From Mucilaginibacter pedocola (GTDB lineage: Bacteria > Bacteroidota > Bacteroidia > Sphingobacteriales > Sphingobacteriaceae): DNA of 64,000 nt. A program made the translations under genes and the position numbers. Position 1 is the first letter of the stretch. Every line of letters starts with the position of its first letter. Positions 8,436 to 16,750 of the stretch are shown piece after piece. The notes under the pieces are model-generated. The model was not told where the DNA came from, made no database searches, and saw nothing but the letters and a program-made list of their open reading frames with translations. The stretch lies in assembly GCF_002013915.1 (NCBI RefSeq), contig NZ_MBTF01000003.1, positions 235,349-299,348 of the forward strand, given 5' to 3'.

Positions 8436-9086
8436 ATGAAAGCATTTATATTCGACCTGAACGGCACCATGGTAAACGATATGCCATACCACGCCAAAGC
8501 CTGGACAAACATTATAAACGGAGAGTTGGGCGGTAGCTTTAGCGATGATGAGATAAAGCAAAATATGTATGGTAAAAATGCCGAGGTTTTGGTACGGATG
8601 TTTGGCGAGGGGAGGTTTAGTGCCGAAGAAATGGATCGAATTTCTGAGGGCAAGGAAGAGCAATATCGCCGGGAGTTCATCAGCGAGCTAAAACTATTGC
8701 CCGGGCTTGCAGAGTTTTTGGAACGGGCCTATCAGGCCGGAATATTAATGGCAATTGGCTCCGCTGCTATCCCGTCCAATATCGATTTTGTGTTGGATAA
8801 CCTTAACATCCGCCATTACTTTAAAGCCATAGTAAGCGCGCACGATGTTACCCGCAGCAAACCAGACCCTGAATCGTTCACCAAGCCGGCGGCTTTATTA
8901 GGCGTAAAGCCCGAAGATTGCATAGTTTTTGAGGATGTGCCCAAAGGCGCCGAAGCAGCGGCCAATGCAGGCATGAAGGCTGTGATATTAACCACCACAC
9001 ACCCGGTAGAAGATTTCATCAATATGGATAACATTTTGCATTTCGCTGCCGATTTTAATGACGATTATATCAAAGCTTTGGTTTAA
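8436..9086 (+). CDS. HAD-superfamily hydrolase, beta-phosphoglucomutase-like
   Basis: The 216-residue protein follows the subfamily IA HAD plan. Motif I is FDLNGT (nucleophile Asp7), an alpha-helical cap domain follows (about 15-80), then motif II-like GSAAIPSN (about 108), a motif III lysine in TRSKPDPESF (about 145) and motif IV EDVPKGAEAAANAG. It resembles sugar-phosphate phosphatases and beta-phosphoglucomutases. The Asp normally two residues after the nucleophile (DxD) is Asn9 here; that residue is the usual general acid/base, so activity may be altered. A lipoprotein gene starts 3 bp downstream and is probably co-transcribed. The substrate cannot be told from sequence. Confidence 0.88.
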   Translation: MKAFIFDLNGTMVNDMPYHAKAWTNIINGELGGSFSDDEIKQNMYGKNAEVLVRMFGEGRFSAEEMDRISEGKEEQYRREFISELKLLPGLAEFLERAYQAGILMAIGSAAIPSNIDFVLDNLNIRHYFKAIVSAHDVTRSKPDPESFTKPAALLGVKPEDCIVFEDVPKGAEAAANAGMKAVILTTTHPVEDFINMDNILHFAADFNDDYIKALV

Positions 9087-9089
9087 CTT

Positions 9090-9905
9090 GTGGGCACAAT
9101 TATAGCCCCATTGAAAAACCTATACACCTTGTTTGCGATAGTGGTTGCGGTAGCAGCCCTGTCATCATGCACCACCCGTTATTACGCGCCCGGACTTTAC
9201 CAAAACGATGTGCAGTTTATGATAAAGCCACACTCAAAAGATTCGGTTAAAACGCGTATTTATGCTTCGGGTACTTATTTAGCACAGAGTGGTGCAAACG
9301 GGCAGGGGAGTTCGGGCAGTGGCATGCTGAATGTTTACCAATCGCGCACTATACCGCATTTTAACTTTAGTTATGGGGTAATGGGCTATACAGGGGTATA
9401 TTCGGTAAGCGAGTTAAATACATCCGGCACAAATGCCCAAAATGTGATCGTCAACAAAACCTTTTCGGGCTATGGGTTTAATGGCTCTACTTCTTTTTAC
9501 CTGAGTACTAAAAAGACCGATTTCAGGATCATTGGTGTGGACCTATCCTACACACATGAAGGTGGCGATTATCTGGCCTTTCGCAAAGCGCAGGTGGGGC
9601 AGCCCAACGTACGCAGTGCTGCCCAGCCGCAATTATTCAGCTATGGTATTTTTACCGAATTTATTGTGAGGCCAAATGATGCCACAAACTTTGGGTTCAA
9701 GTTTTTTACCAACCATACCGCAGGCAATATAGCCCGCGACTTGCGCCGAACCGACGGCTTATACAACTGGAGCGGAACCGGCACATACGGTTTCACCAGC
9801 TTTGTTGGTTTTAATCACCTGAACTTTCACACCACATTCGCGCTGGCTTCTTCCAACTCCATATTAGCGGGTTCGTCGCAAATAGGCGTAGCTTACAAGT
9901 TTTAA
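9090..9905 (+). CDS. Predicted outer-membrane-associated lipoprotein, unknown function
   Basis: The open frame begins with GTG at 9090. A TTG at 9111 would give a more typical signal peptide (MKNLYTLFAIVVAVAALSSC), so the true start is uncertain. The lipobox LSSC places the lipidated cysteine at residue 27 from the GTG. The mature part (about 245 residues) is rich in aromatic and polar residues with alternating beta-strand patterns (FNFSYGVMGYTGVYSV, FGFKFFTNHTAGN) and ends in YKF, which suggests a small beta-barrel or beta-sandwich surface protein. It follows the HAD gene by 3 bp and meets lysA tail to tail with a 4-bp overlap. No known family is recognised. Confidence 0.75.
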   Translation: MGTIIAPLKNLYTLFAIVVAVAALSSCTTRYYAPGLYQNDVQFMIKPHSKDSVKTRIYASGTYLAQSGANGQGSSGSGMLNVYQSRTIPHFNFSYGVMGYTGVYSVSELNTSGTNAQNVIVNKTFSGYGFNGSTSFYLSTKKTDFRIIGVDLSYTHEGGDYLAFRKAQVGQPNVRSAAQPQLFSYGIFTEFIVRPNDATNFGFKFFTNHTAGNIARDLRRTDGLYNWSGTGTYGFTSFVGFNHLNFHTTFALASSNSILAGSSQIGVAYKF

Positions 9906-11092
9906 ACCGAATATACCGACGGCACCGCGTCGCGCAGGTTATAGTTAGATGCCATTACCTCGCCGTAGGCACCTGCGGTACGTACAGCGATAAGGTCGCC
10001 GCGTTGCGATTCGGGCAGCTCAACGTCCTTCCTAAAGCAATCCGTACTCTCGCATATCGGTCCAACTACGTCATAGTTTAAGACTTGAGAAGAAGCTCCG
10101 TCTTCCGGACTTTCGGACTTACCGACTTCGGACTTCCGACTTAAATTTTCGATAGAGTGATAAGCCTGGTACAACATCGGGCGCATCAGTTCGGTCATAC
10201 CGGCATCCAGTATCAGGAAGTTCTTTTTCTGCCCTATTTTAACGTATAGTACACGTGAAATCAACGAGGCTGATTGAGCAACCAATGCACGGCCCAGTTC
10301 AAAGTGTACTTCCTGTCCCGGTTTTACGCGCAGGAATTTTCTGAATACGCTAAAGTAGCTTTCAAAATCGGGGATGGTGTTGGTATCGGGGTTGTAATAA
10401 TCTACACCCAGGCCACCGCCGGCGTTCAATACCTTTATAGCGAAGCCGTGGTTCTCGAACCAGTCCTGCATATCGTTTATGCGGGTGCAAAGGTTTTTAT
10501 AAACCTCCATATCAGTTATCTGCGAACCAATGTGGAAGTGGATGCCCAAAAACTTCAGGTTGGTGCATTTGCGCAGGGTTTCGGCAACATCCTGCAGTTG
10601 CCAGGTGTTTATACCGAATTTGTTCTCGTCCAAACCCGTAGTAATAAAGTGGTGCGTATGGGCATCCACGTTAGGGTTTATACGGATAGCAACGCCTGCA
10701 ACTTTGTTTTTAGCCTGCGCCAGCTCGTTGATAATTTCCAGCTCCTGTATCGATTCTACATTGAAGCAGAAAATATCCGCATCCAGCGCCAGGTTTATCT
10801 CTTTATCTGATTTACCCACGCCCGCAAAAACCACCTTGCCTTTATCAAAACCACCGGCAATGGCAGCTTTTACTTCGTTACCGCTTACACAGTCGGCACC
10901 AAACCCATAGCGCTGTACCGCTTCAACCACTTTCGGGTTAAAGTTGGCCTTCATGGCATAATGCACATGGAAGTTATGTTTAGCAGAAGCATCGCGGCAA
11001 GCATCAAGCGTTTGCCTCAACACATCCATGTTATAGTAATAAAACGGGGTCTCTATCCCCTTAAAGCGTTCTATAGTTTCCGGTTTGAACAT
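9902..11092 (-). CDS. lysA: Diaminopimelate decarboxylase
   Basis: LysA decarboxylates meso-diaminopimelate to L-lysine, the last step of lysine synthesis. The 396-residue PLP enzyme of the alanine-racemase fold has Lys48 in HYAMKAN for the cofactor, GIHFHIGSQ, the phosphate-binding glycine loop NAGGGLGVDY, and the active-site block GPICESTDCF. Residues of about 316-333 (SRKSEVGKSESPEDGASS) form a polar insert encoded by a run of CGGACTT-type repeats (10099-10142), which is absent from this place in the family as I know it. The reading frame stays open. It lies 113 bp downstream of lysC in the same direction. Confidence 0.94.
   Translation of the reverse strand: MFKPETIERFKGIETPFYYYNMDVLRQTLDACRDASAKHNFHVHYAMKANFNPKVVEAVQRYGFGADCVSGNEVKAAIAGGFDKGKVVFAGVGKSDKEINLALDADIFCFNVESIQELEIINELAQAKNKVAGVAIRINPNVDAHTHHFITTGLDENKFGINTWQLQDVAETLRKCTNLKFLGIHFHIGSQITDMEVYKNLCTRINDMQDWFENHGFAIKVLNAGGGLGVDYYNPDTNTIPDFESYFSVFRKFLRVKPGQEVHFELGRALVAQSASLISRVLYVKIGQKKNFLILDAGMTELMRPMLYQAYHSIENLSRKSEVGKSESPEDGASSQVLNYDVVGPICESTDCFRKDVELPESQRGDLIAVRTAGAYGEVMASNYNLRDAVPSVYSV
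10099..10142. repeat. CGGACTT/CCGACTT repeat inside lysA
   Basis: Within 44 bp, words such as CCGGACTT, TCGGACTT, CCGACTT and TCGGACTT follow one another, partly as inverted copies. The stretch is in frame inside lysA just before the conserved GPICES block. Its low-complexity, palindromic character differs from the flanking coding sequence, which points to insertion of a dispersed repeat. Confidence 0.7.
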
Positions 11093-11109
11093 TTTAGCCC
11101 CCTCTAAAT

Positions 11110-11127
11110 CTCCCCCTGAAGGGGGAG
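11110..11127. repeat. Short palindromic repeat between lysC and lysA
   Basis: CTCCCCCTGAAGGGGGAG is an inverted repeat with 7-bp arms in a pyrimidine-rich context (CCCCCTCTAAATCTCC before it). The same style of element recurs at 40091-40203. It sits in the 113-bp lysC-lysA spacer and could form a hairpin in the mRNA. Confidence 0.55.
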
Positions 11128-11205
11128 ACTTCTAATATCGTATTGTAATTTAAATCTATTTCTTAAAGCCCTTCCGCTAACCAGCGGATATGGTTTGGGT
11201 GGGGC

Positions 11206-12516
11206 TCAGAATAGCCTGTTATGCAAACTCCTCAGCGCCTCTACTTTATCTTCGGTTTTCACCAGCAGGCTCATGTTGTGGTCGCTGCCGCCGTATGATA
11301 TCATGCGTACCGGTATATGCTTAATAGCTTCCAGCACGCGGGCAGCATAGCCATGTTTCTCGGCACCAAAATCGCCCACTACGCAAATAATGGTATGGTT
11401 CACGTCTATATCTACCGAACCGTAAGCAGCCAACTCTTTGGTTATCTCGCCCAGGTAGGTGGTATCATCAATAGTAACCGATACGGCAACCTCCGAGGTG
11501 GTTATCATATCAATACTGGTGCGGTAACGCTCGAACACTTCGAATACCTTGCGCAAAAAGCCATGCGCCAGTAACATGCGGCTGCTTTGTATCTTAATGG
11601 CGGTGATATCGTCTTTAGCGGCGATGGATTTAATCCTGTCCTTCTCGCTATCGGTAGTAATTAAAGTGCCTGCGGCCTGCGGGTCCATGGTATTCAGCAG
11701 GCGCACAGGTATCTTATACTTCTGCGCCGGGAATACGCTTTGCGGGTGCAATATCTTGGCACCGAAGTAGGCGAGCTCGGCAGCTTCATCAAAACTCAGC
11801 TGAGCAATAGGCTTGGTGCCTTTAACAATGCGCGGGTCGTTGTTGTGCATGCCGTCAATGTCGGTCCATATTTGCACCTCTTCGCTGCGGATGCCTGCAC
11901 CAATAAGCGATGCGGTATAATCGCTGCCGCCGCGGCGCAGGTTATCTATCTCGCCAAACGCATTACGGCAAATGTAGCCCTGGGTAATGAAAAGGTTAGT
12001 ATCCTTGTTCTTCTCCAGCAGCGGCGTAAGGTGCGAGGTAATATGCTCAACCACAGGCTCGGCATCCTCATCGGTTTTCATAAATTCTAAAGCAGGCAGC
12101 AGCACGCTGCGTACGCCAATTTCCTTCAGGTAAATATGATAGAGCGTGGTAGAGAGTAATTCGCCCTGCGCTAAAATAATTTTGTCTTCAATGGGCGTGA
12201 ACAGGTCGTTAGCCAAACCGCTCAGCAGGCCGAAGTGGTAATCAATAACCTCTTTACCCTGTGCGTAAAACTCGGGCTTCTCTAAAAGTTCCTTAATAAA
12301 AACTTCGTACTTGTCTTTTAAAGCGGAGATGAGGCTTGCTGCCTTAGGTTTATCGCCGGCAAGGTATGCCTGCCCAATTTCTACCAAACTGTTTGTAGTG
12401 CCCGATACGGCCGACAGCACCACAATTTGCTGCTCGGCGGGGTTGATGATATCCAGCAGCTTTTTCATACGAGCGGGACTACCCACCGATGTACCGCCAA
12501 ATTTTAAGACTTTCAT
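11206..12516 (-). CDS. lysC: Aspartate kinase
   Basis: Aspartate kinase phosphorylates L-aspartate, the first step toward lysine, threonine, methionine and diaminopimelate. The 436-residue protein starts MKVLKFGGTSVGSPARM, the nucleotide-binding KFGGTS signature. It includes FITQGYICRN with RRGGSDYTASLIGAG at about 190-225 and ends in two ACT domains (about 300-436) that normally sense lysine or threonine. The start at 12516 is chosen because it begins exactly at the family's first strand; the open frame extends 12 codons upstream without similarity. This is a stand-alone kinase, not fused to homoserine dehydrogenase. It pairs with lysA in a lysine/DAP unit. Confidence 0.95.
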   Translation of the reverse strand: MKVLKFGGTSVGSPARMKKLLDIINPAEQQIVVLSAVSGTTNSLVEIGQAYLAGDKPKAASLISALKDKYEVFIKELLEKPEFYAQGKEVIDYHFGLLSGLANDLFTPIEDKIILAQGELLSTTLYHIYLKEIGVRSVLLPALEFMKTDEDAEPVVEHITSHLTPLLEKNKDTNLFITQGYICRNAFGEIDNLRRGGSDYTASLIGAGIRSEEVQIWTDIDGMHNNDPRIVKGTKPIAQLSFDEAAELAYFGAKILHPQSVFPAQKYKIPVRLLNTMDPQAAGTLITTDSEKDRIKSIAAKDDITAIKIQSSRMLLAHGFLRKVFEVFERYRTSIDMITTSEVAVSVTIDDTTYLGEITKELAAYGSVDIDVNHTIICVVGDFGAEKHGYAARVLEAIKHIPVRMISYGGSDHNMSLLVKTEDKVEALRSLHNRLF

Positions 12517-12940
12517 TTTATGTACTTCCTCAGCAAAAAACGCGGTAAACATGCACCGGCGTTAGAGGCGCTAAAAATAGGATTTTATAGCTAATATTCG
12601 ACTGGTTTGGTAGATGTTTTTGTTTGAAGGGTTCTTTTTAGATAAGCAGGGAAGCTTCGGGCGAAAGCGGGCGAAACTCGTGGGCGGTGCTTTCAGCCCG
12701 GGCTATGCGCTCATACGCCTGCAGGCATTACACACGGGCCGGTATCCGCTCCTATCCCTACCGCGAAGTTATCTGAACTCGAATTTTAAAGAATTCTAAG
12801 AATTTACAGAATGGGCTTATCGCAGCTCAATTTCTGCTCATTCATAAAATTCCATAAAATTCGAGTTCAGAAAAAAAAATCGCCACCTTCGGGTGATATA
12901 TCGCCCGAAACCTGCACTTACTATTAAACGCAGAAAGAAA
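12517..12940. other. Intergenic region lysC-sigma factor with repeat remnants
   Basis: The 424 bp hold the divergent promoters of lysC and the sigma gene. A GC-rich part (about 12650-12775, around CACGGGCCGGTATCCGCTCC) looks like a dispersed-repeat remnant, and the inverted repeat at 12773-12870 adjoins it. A 61-codon frame at 12614-12799 spans this repeat and is not considered a gene. Confidence 0.45.
12773..12870. repeat. Inverted repeat with CTGAACTCGAATTTTA arms
   Basis: CTGAACTCGAATTTTA (12773-12788) is repeated in inverse orientation at 12855-12870 with 66 bp between. The interior is full of GAATT/AATTC words. This has the look of a small non-autonomous element; no transposase is present. 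Confidence 0.65.
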
Positions 12941-13477
12941 ATGCCGGTAAACAACACACCAACCGAAACAGAACAGCTGATAATGCGCCTTTACCAAAGC
13001 GCATTCCCGGCTGTGGCGCGCTACGTGAGCAAAATGGGCGGCAGTTTTGACGATGCCCGCGATGTTTTTCAGGATGCACTGGTAGTGTATTACGAAAAAG
13101 CCGCCGCCGGAACATTGGAATTGCAGAAAAGCGAGCAGGCATACTTGCTGGGTGTTGCCAAATATTTGTGGTTTAAAAAGTTTAAGGATGGCAAATACGA
13201 TACCTCGATTGATGAGTTTGAGGGCTTAGACCTGCCTGACGAAGCCGAACCGCAACCCATGGCCGATAAGCTGATGCATTACCTCGAAACCGCCGGGCAA
13301 AGGTGTATGCAGTTATTAAGTGCTTTTTATTACGATAAGCTGCCCATGAAAAAAATTGCCGTGCTGTTTGGCTACGCCGGCGAACGCTCGGTAACCGTGC
13401 AGAAGTATAAATGCCTGGAAAAAGTGCGCGAAACCATTAAACAAAACGCTTTGCAGTATGAGGACTTTATTGACTGA
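12941..13477 (+). CDS. ECF-type RNA polymerase sigma factor
   Basis: The 178-residue protein has sigma-70 region 2 at about residues 15-75 (SAFPAVARYVSKMGGSFDDARDVFQDALVVYYEKA) and a region 4-like helix-turn-helix at about 120-170 (LPMKKIAVLFGYAGERSVTVQKYKCLEKVRE). A variable acidic linker separates them, the two-domain plan of extracytoplasmic-function sigma factors. The start at 12941 (MPVNNTPTETEQ) is preferred; 16 extra codons upstream are basic and repeat-derived. A small ORF overlaps its 3' end by 20 bp and clpP follows, so the three may form one unit. The target genes are unknown. Confidence 0.85.
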   Translation: MPVNNTPTETEQLIMRLYQSAFPAVARYVSKMGGSFDDARDVFQDALVVYYEKAAAGTLELQKSEQAYLLGVAKYLWFKKFKDGKYDTSIDEFEGLDLPDEAEPQPMADKLMHYLETAGQRCMQLLSAFYYDKLPMKKIAVLFGYAGERSVTVQKYKCLEKVRETIKQNALQYEDFID

Positions 13478-13724
13478 GATACAAGCCATAGACCAGCATG
13501 TGCAAGGCAGCGCCGCACCCGGCGATAAGTTGCTGTTCGACGCTAAACTACTGCTGGATGCCGAACTGCCGCAAAAAGTGCAATGGCATAAGCAAACCCT
13601 GGCTTTGGTGAACCAGTACGGGCGTAAAAATTTAAGGGGCGTTATCAGCGATGTGCATAACCAGCTTTTCACGCAGCCGGAGCATCAAAGTTTCAGGCAA
13701 AAAATTCTGCGCTTATTTAGCTAA
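13458..13724 (+). CDS. Small protein of unknown function overlapping the sigma gene
   Basis: This 88-residue, mostly helical, charged soluble protein (MRTLLTEIQAIDQHVQG...) starts 20 bp before the end of the sigma-factor gene in another frame, an overlap typical of translational coupling. No membrane helix, cysteine/histidine zinc motif or known domain is visible, so it is not a classical transmembrane anti-sigma factor. The position would suit a small soluble regulator of the sigma factor; this is inference only. clpP starts 17 bp downstream. Confidence 0.7.
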   Translation: MRTLLTEIQAIDQHVQGSAAPGDKLLFDAKLLLDAELPQKVQWHKQTLALVNQYGRKNLRGVISDVHNQLFTQPEHQSFRQKILRLFS

Positions 13725-13741
13725 GCAATAATTAAAATTTT

Positions 13742-14434
13742 ATGGAAATAACTACTAACGAGTTCCGCAAATATGCGGTGAGGCATCGCCATGTCAATAG
13801 TTTGCATGTTGATAGGTTTATCAGCCGGGTGAACAGCGCGAATTTACCCACCGCCATGACGCCCAATATATTGGAAGAGCGGCAATTGAATATATCGCAA
13901 ATGGATGTTTTTAGCCGCCTGATGATGGACCGCATCATCTTTTTAGGCCAGGCGGTTGATGACCACATAGCCAATATTATACAGGCGCAATTGCTCTTTT
14001 TGCAATCAGCAGATGCCAAGCGCGATATCCAAATCTACATCAATTCGCCGGGTGGGTCGGTATATGCCGGGCTGGGGATATACGATACCATGCAATTCAT
14101 CTCGCCCGATGTGGCAACGATGTGTACAGGCATGGCGGCCTCGATGGCGCAGGTACTACTTTGTGCAGGTGCAAAGGGTAAACGAGCTGCCTTGCCACAT
14201 TCCAGGGTAATGATGCACCAACCATCTGGCGGGGCGCAAGGCACCGCTGCCGATATTGAAATAGCCGCCATACAGGTAAGCAAAATGAAGCGCGAACTAT
14301 ACGAGATAACCGCCCACCACTGCGGCCAAACCTACGAGCGGGTATACCAACTATCCGACCGCGACCACTGGATGATCGCCGCCGAAGCACTGGAGTTCGG
14401 GATGATAGATGAGGTGTTGATGCCGAAAAGCTGA
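13742..14434 (+). CDS. clpP: ATP-dependent Clp protease proteolytic subunit
   Basis: The 230-residue serine peptidase of family S14 has an intact triad: Ser134 in GMAASMAQ, His159 in VMMHQPSGG and Asp208 in SDRDHW. The oxyanion-region sequence INSPGGSVYAG (about 100-110) and the handle helix are present. The N-terminus carries about 35 extra residues, as Bacteroidetes ClpP often does. ClpP forms tetradecameric chambers fed by ClpX or ClpA-type unfoldases. No clpX or tig is next to it, which is unusual for the housekeeping copy; together with the sigma-factor neighbour this suggests either a second paralogue or a rearranged locus. A long palindromic terminator follows. Confidence 0.93.
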   Translation: MEITTNEFRKYAVRHRHVNSLHVDRFISRVNSANLPTAMTPNILEERQLNISQMDVFSRLMMDRIIFLGQAVDDHIANIIQAQLLFLQSADAKRDIQIYINSPGGSVYAGLGIYDTMQFISPDVATMCTGMAASMAQVLLCAGAKGKRAALPHSRVMMHQPSGGAQGTAADIEIAAIQVSKMKRELYEITAHHCGQTYERVYQLSDRDHWMIAAEALEFGMIDEVLMPKS

Positions 14435-14475
14435 ACCATGATTCGCTTGATTTGGGGATTCTCCGATGGATTAGC

Positions 14476-14521
14476 TTATAAACGTAAAACGCCCGGCATG
14501 CCGGGCGTTTTACGTTTATAA
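14476..14521. terminator. 46-bp perfect palindrome, bidirectional terminator after clpP
   Basis: Each 23-bp arm is an exact reverse complement of the other with no spacer; the centre lies between 14498 and 14499 in GGCATGCC. The core is CGCCCGGC/GCCGGGCG and the outer parts are AT-rich with AAAAC/GTTTT, so it can terminate transcripts on either strand. It is 42 bp after the clpP stop. Confidence 0.8.
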
Positions 14522-14528
14522 AAAACTA

Positions 14529-14663
14529 TGTCATTTCCAGGGAAGCGAAGCGACGAGAAATCTTGTTCAGCTAAGTATGAAAGCTATGTATTACCGCTTT
14601 GCATTACGGCGAGCCTTGCATAATGAACAAGATTTCTCCCTCGTGCCTCGGTCGAAATTGACA
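14529..14663. repeat. Dispersed inverted-repeat element
   Basis: AGAAATCTTGTTCA (14556-14569) is matched in inverse orientation by TGAACAAGATTTCT (14624-14637). The outer ends TGTCATTTC (14529) and GAAATTGACA (14654) also nearly pair. The element of about 135 bp fills the space between clpP and the convergent M1 peptidase gene and has no coding capacity. Confidence 0.65.
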
Positions 14664-14675
14664 AAAATGGATTGC

Positions 14676-16556
14676 CTATTTCACCACCCAGGTATTATCC
14701 CCCTTAGTAGCATCTACAAAAATACCTGTTTCCAATGTTGCCGATTTCAGGCTTTTGCCCGGTTCGGCTTTAAAGGTTACGAAGGTTTGTTTTTGGTCGG
14801 CTTCCCAAACTGCCGGGGTTTGGTGAAGGGTTTTTGTTGTACCATCGGCATAGGTTAATACTACATCGAACGGAATAGCAAAACCGCCAACGTTGGCAAC
14901 AGTTAGGGTGTAGCCATCTTTGCCTATCACGCCGGTAACCGCAAGGTCGTTATAACCATTGCTGAAGAACCAGTTGTTGAAGAACCACGTTAAATCCTTA
15001 CCCGATACGTTGCTCATCGAATTAAAGAAATCCCATGGGATAGGGTGTTTGCCGTGCCAGCGGTCCATATAGCCGTGAAGCGACTTTTTGAATAGATCGT
15101 CGCCCAGCATATCTTTCAAAGCAAGGTAGCTCAGCGATGGCTTGCCATAGGCGTTGTTGCCGTACCCGTTCTTTTGCTCGCTGCTCATGGTGATGATGGG
15201 TTGGTCTTCGGCGGTAGATTTATCACCTATCCAACCGTTTATGCGGAACTGTTTGTAAAAGTTATCCGCTTTTTCTTTACCGTTCTCGGCGGTGCCTATC
15301 AGGTATTCTAAGGTGGTTGCCCAGCCTTCGTCCATAAAGGCGTATTTACTTTCGTTGATACCCATGTAGAAAGGGAACCAGGTATGTGCTATCTCATGGT
15401 CTTGCACCAATTGTGCAAAAGTAGCATCGCCAAACTGGCTGTCGTTCACCATCATGGGGTATTCCATATCGGCAAAGCCTTTAAAGGCGGTCATTTTAGG
15501 GAAAGGGTAGGGTACGCCCGGCCAGTTAGCACTGAACCATGCCAATGCATTACGGCCATATTGTACCGATTTTTTGAAGTCGGTAGCCGCTTCGGGGTAA
15601 GCGGCCTGCATACTGCTGCGGCGGCCTGTAGATTTATCAACTATAACGCTGGCGGCATCCCAAATGTAATGGTCGCTTATGCCTACGGCCATGTCGCTAA
15701 TGTCATCAGCTTTCCAAACCCAGGTGTTAGTTTCCTTTTGGGCAGTTACTTTTTTAGCGTTAAGCTCGGCAAGGGTAGCTATGTGGATAGTCGAATCGCT
15801 CTTCATCGAAGCGGCCAAACGTTTAGCGTATTCTTTCTGTAATACTTCAGTAGGGTTTTGCAGGGTGCCGGTTGCCCAAACAATATAGTTTTTGGGTACG
15901 GTTACGCTGAGGGTGTAGTTGTTAAAATCGTTATAGAACTCTTTGCTATCTACAAACTCTACGCGGTCCCAGCCCTGGTAATCATCATAAACCGAAATGC
16001 GGGGGTAAAAGTATGCCAGGTAGAACGAAGTAGAATCTACAGCACCCTCGCGGCCGCTTTCTTTACTTAGGTCGTAATGCCAGGTAATGTTCATGGTTAA
16101 CGAGTCGTGCGGCATCAATGGTTTCGATAACACCAGGCCCTGGTTGGTAGTGGCTGCGGTTGCGTTATTCCATTTCTTTTTCTCGTTGTTTACCAATATA
16201 CTGTCAACTAAAATACCTGTGCTAAGGTAATCCAGGCTGGCACCACCATCGCGCGAGGCTCCGGGGCGGTGCACGTTCATGATGAGTTTCATGTTCAGCC
16301 TTTTCAGCGTATCGGGGCTATTGTTAAAGTAGGTTATTTTTTCTACGCCTTGTACGGTGCGGCCCGGAGGGGTTACGCTAACGGCAATATTATACTTGCC
16401 AAAGTTTTGCCAGTATTTGGCGCCGGGTTTTCCATCGGCAGAACGGGTGCCTTTGGCGTATGCCTGCTTAATTTCGCGGGGCATATACAGGTTTTGAGCT
16501 TGTGCCTGTAATAGGATCAAGCCGCATAATGCGGTTAACGCAATGGGTTTCAACAT
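14676..16556 (-). CDS. M1-family metallopeptidase (exported aminopeptidase)
   Basis: The 626-residue protein has a signal peptide (MLKPIALTALCGLILLQAQAQ), an N-terminal beta-sandwich, and a gluzincin catalytic domain. HEIAH at residues 387-391 and Glu410 (in FMDEG) form the HExxH-18-E zinc site. The exopeptidase GxMEN loop appears as the variant FADMEYPM at about residue 357. A C-terminal region with beta-sandwich character (about 545-626) follows. M1 enzymes remove N-terminal residues from peptides; with its signal peptide this one acts in the periplasm or outside. Many Bacteroidetes carry such genes for peptide nutrition. It is transcribed alone, with about 460 bp of non-coding DNA upstream. 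Confidence 0.92.
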   Translation of the reverse strand: MLKPIALTALCGLILLQAQAQNLYMPREIKQAYAKGTRSADGKPGAKYWQNFGKYNIAVSVTPPGRTVQGVEKITYFNNSPDTLKRLNMKLIMNVHRPGASRDGGASLDYLSTGILVDSILVNNEKKKWNNATAATTNQGLVLSKPLMPHDSLTMNITWHYDLSKESGREGAVDSTSFYLAYFYPRISVYDDYQGWDRVEFVDSKEFYNDFNNYTLSVTVPKNYIVWATGTLQNPTEVLQKEYAKRLAASMKSDSTIHIATLAELNAKKVTAQKETNTWVWKADDISDMAVGISDHYIWDAASVIVDKSTGRRSSMQAAYPEAATDFKKSVQYGRNALAWFSANWPGVPYPFPKMTAFKGFADMEYPMMVNDSQFGDATFAQLVQDHEIAHTWFPFYMGINESKYAFMDEGWATTLEYLIGTAENGKEKADNFYKQFRINGWIGDKSTAEDQPIITMSSEQKNGYGNNAYGKPSLSYLALKDMLGDDLFKKSLHGYMDRWHGKHPIPWDFFNSMSNVSGKDLTWFFNNWFFSNGYNDLAVTGVIGKDGYTLTVANVGGFAIPFDVVLTYADGTTKTLHQTPAVWEADQKQTFVTFKAEPGKSLKSATLETGIFVDATKGDNTWVVK

Positions 16557-16750
16557 AATGCTATCGGGTGTTTAATTAATATGGTTGGTTTGATGTTTAA
16601 GCACGCAAAATAAAGATTATCCCTGTAATAGCTGAGACGAGGATAGTAAACGAATTGTTACAATAACAAGGGTAGTTTAATTTGCGTAGCGAAGATTAAT
16701 TCTGTTGATTTGTTCAAAGTTATTTTAGTAGGGGTATTAAATAACTGTGC

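Noticed and set aside
10274..10810. 178-codon frame antisense to lysA
   Set aside because: It lies wholly inside lysA, shows no family motifs, and has no independent promoter or partner.
11093..11205. Possible lysine riboswitch between lysC and lysA
   Set aside because: The spacer contains only a short CTCCCCC hairpin and pyrimidine tracts; it is too short for the lysine aptamer and lies downstream of lysC.
12614..12799. 61-codon frame upstream of the sigma gene
   Set aside because: It runs through dispersed-repeat sequence and ends in the inverted repeat.
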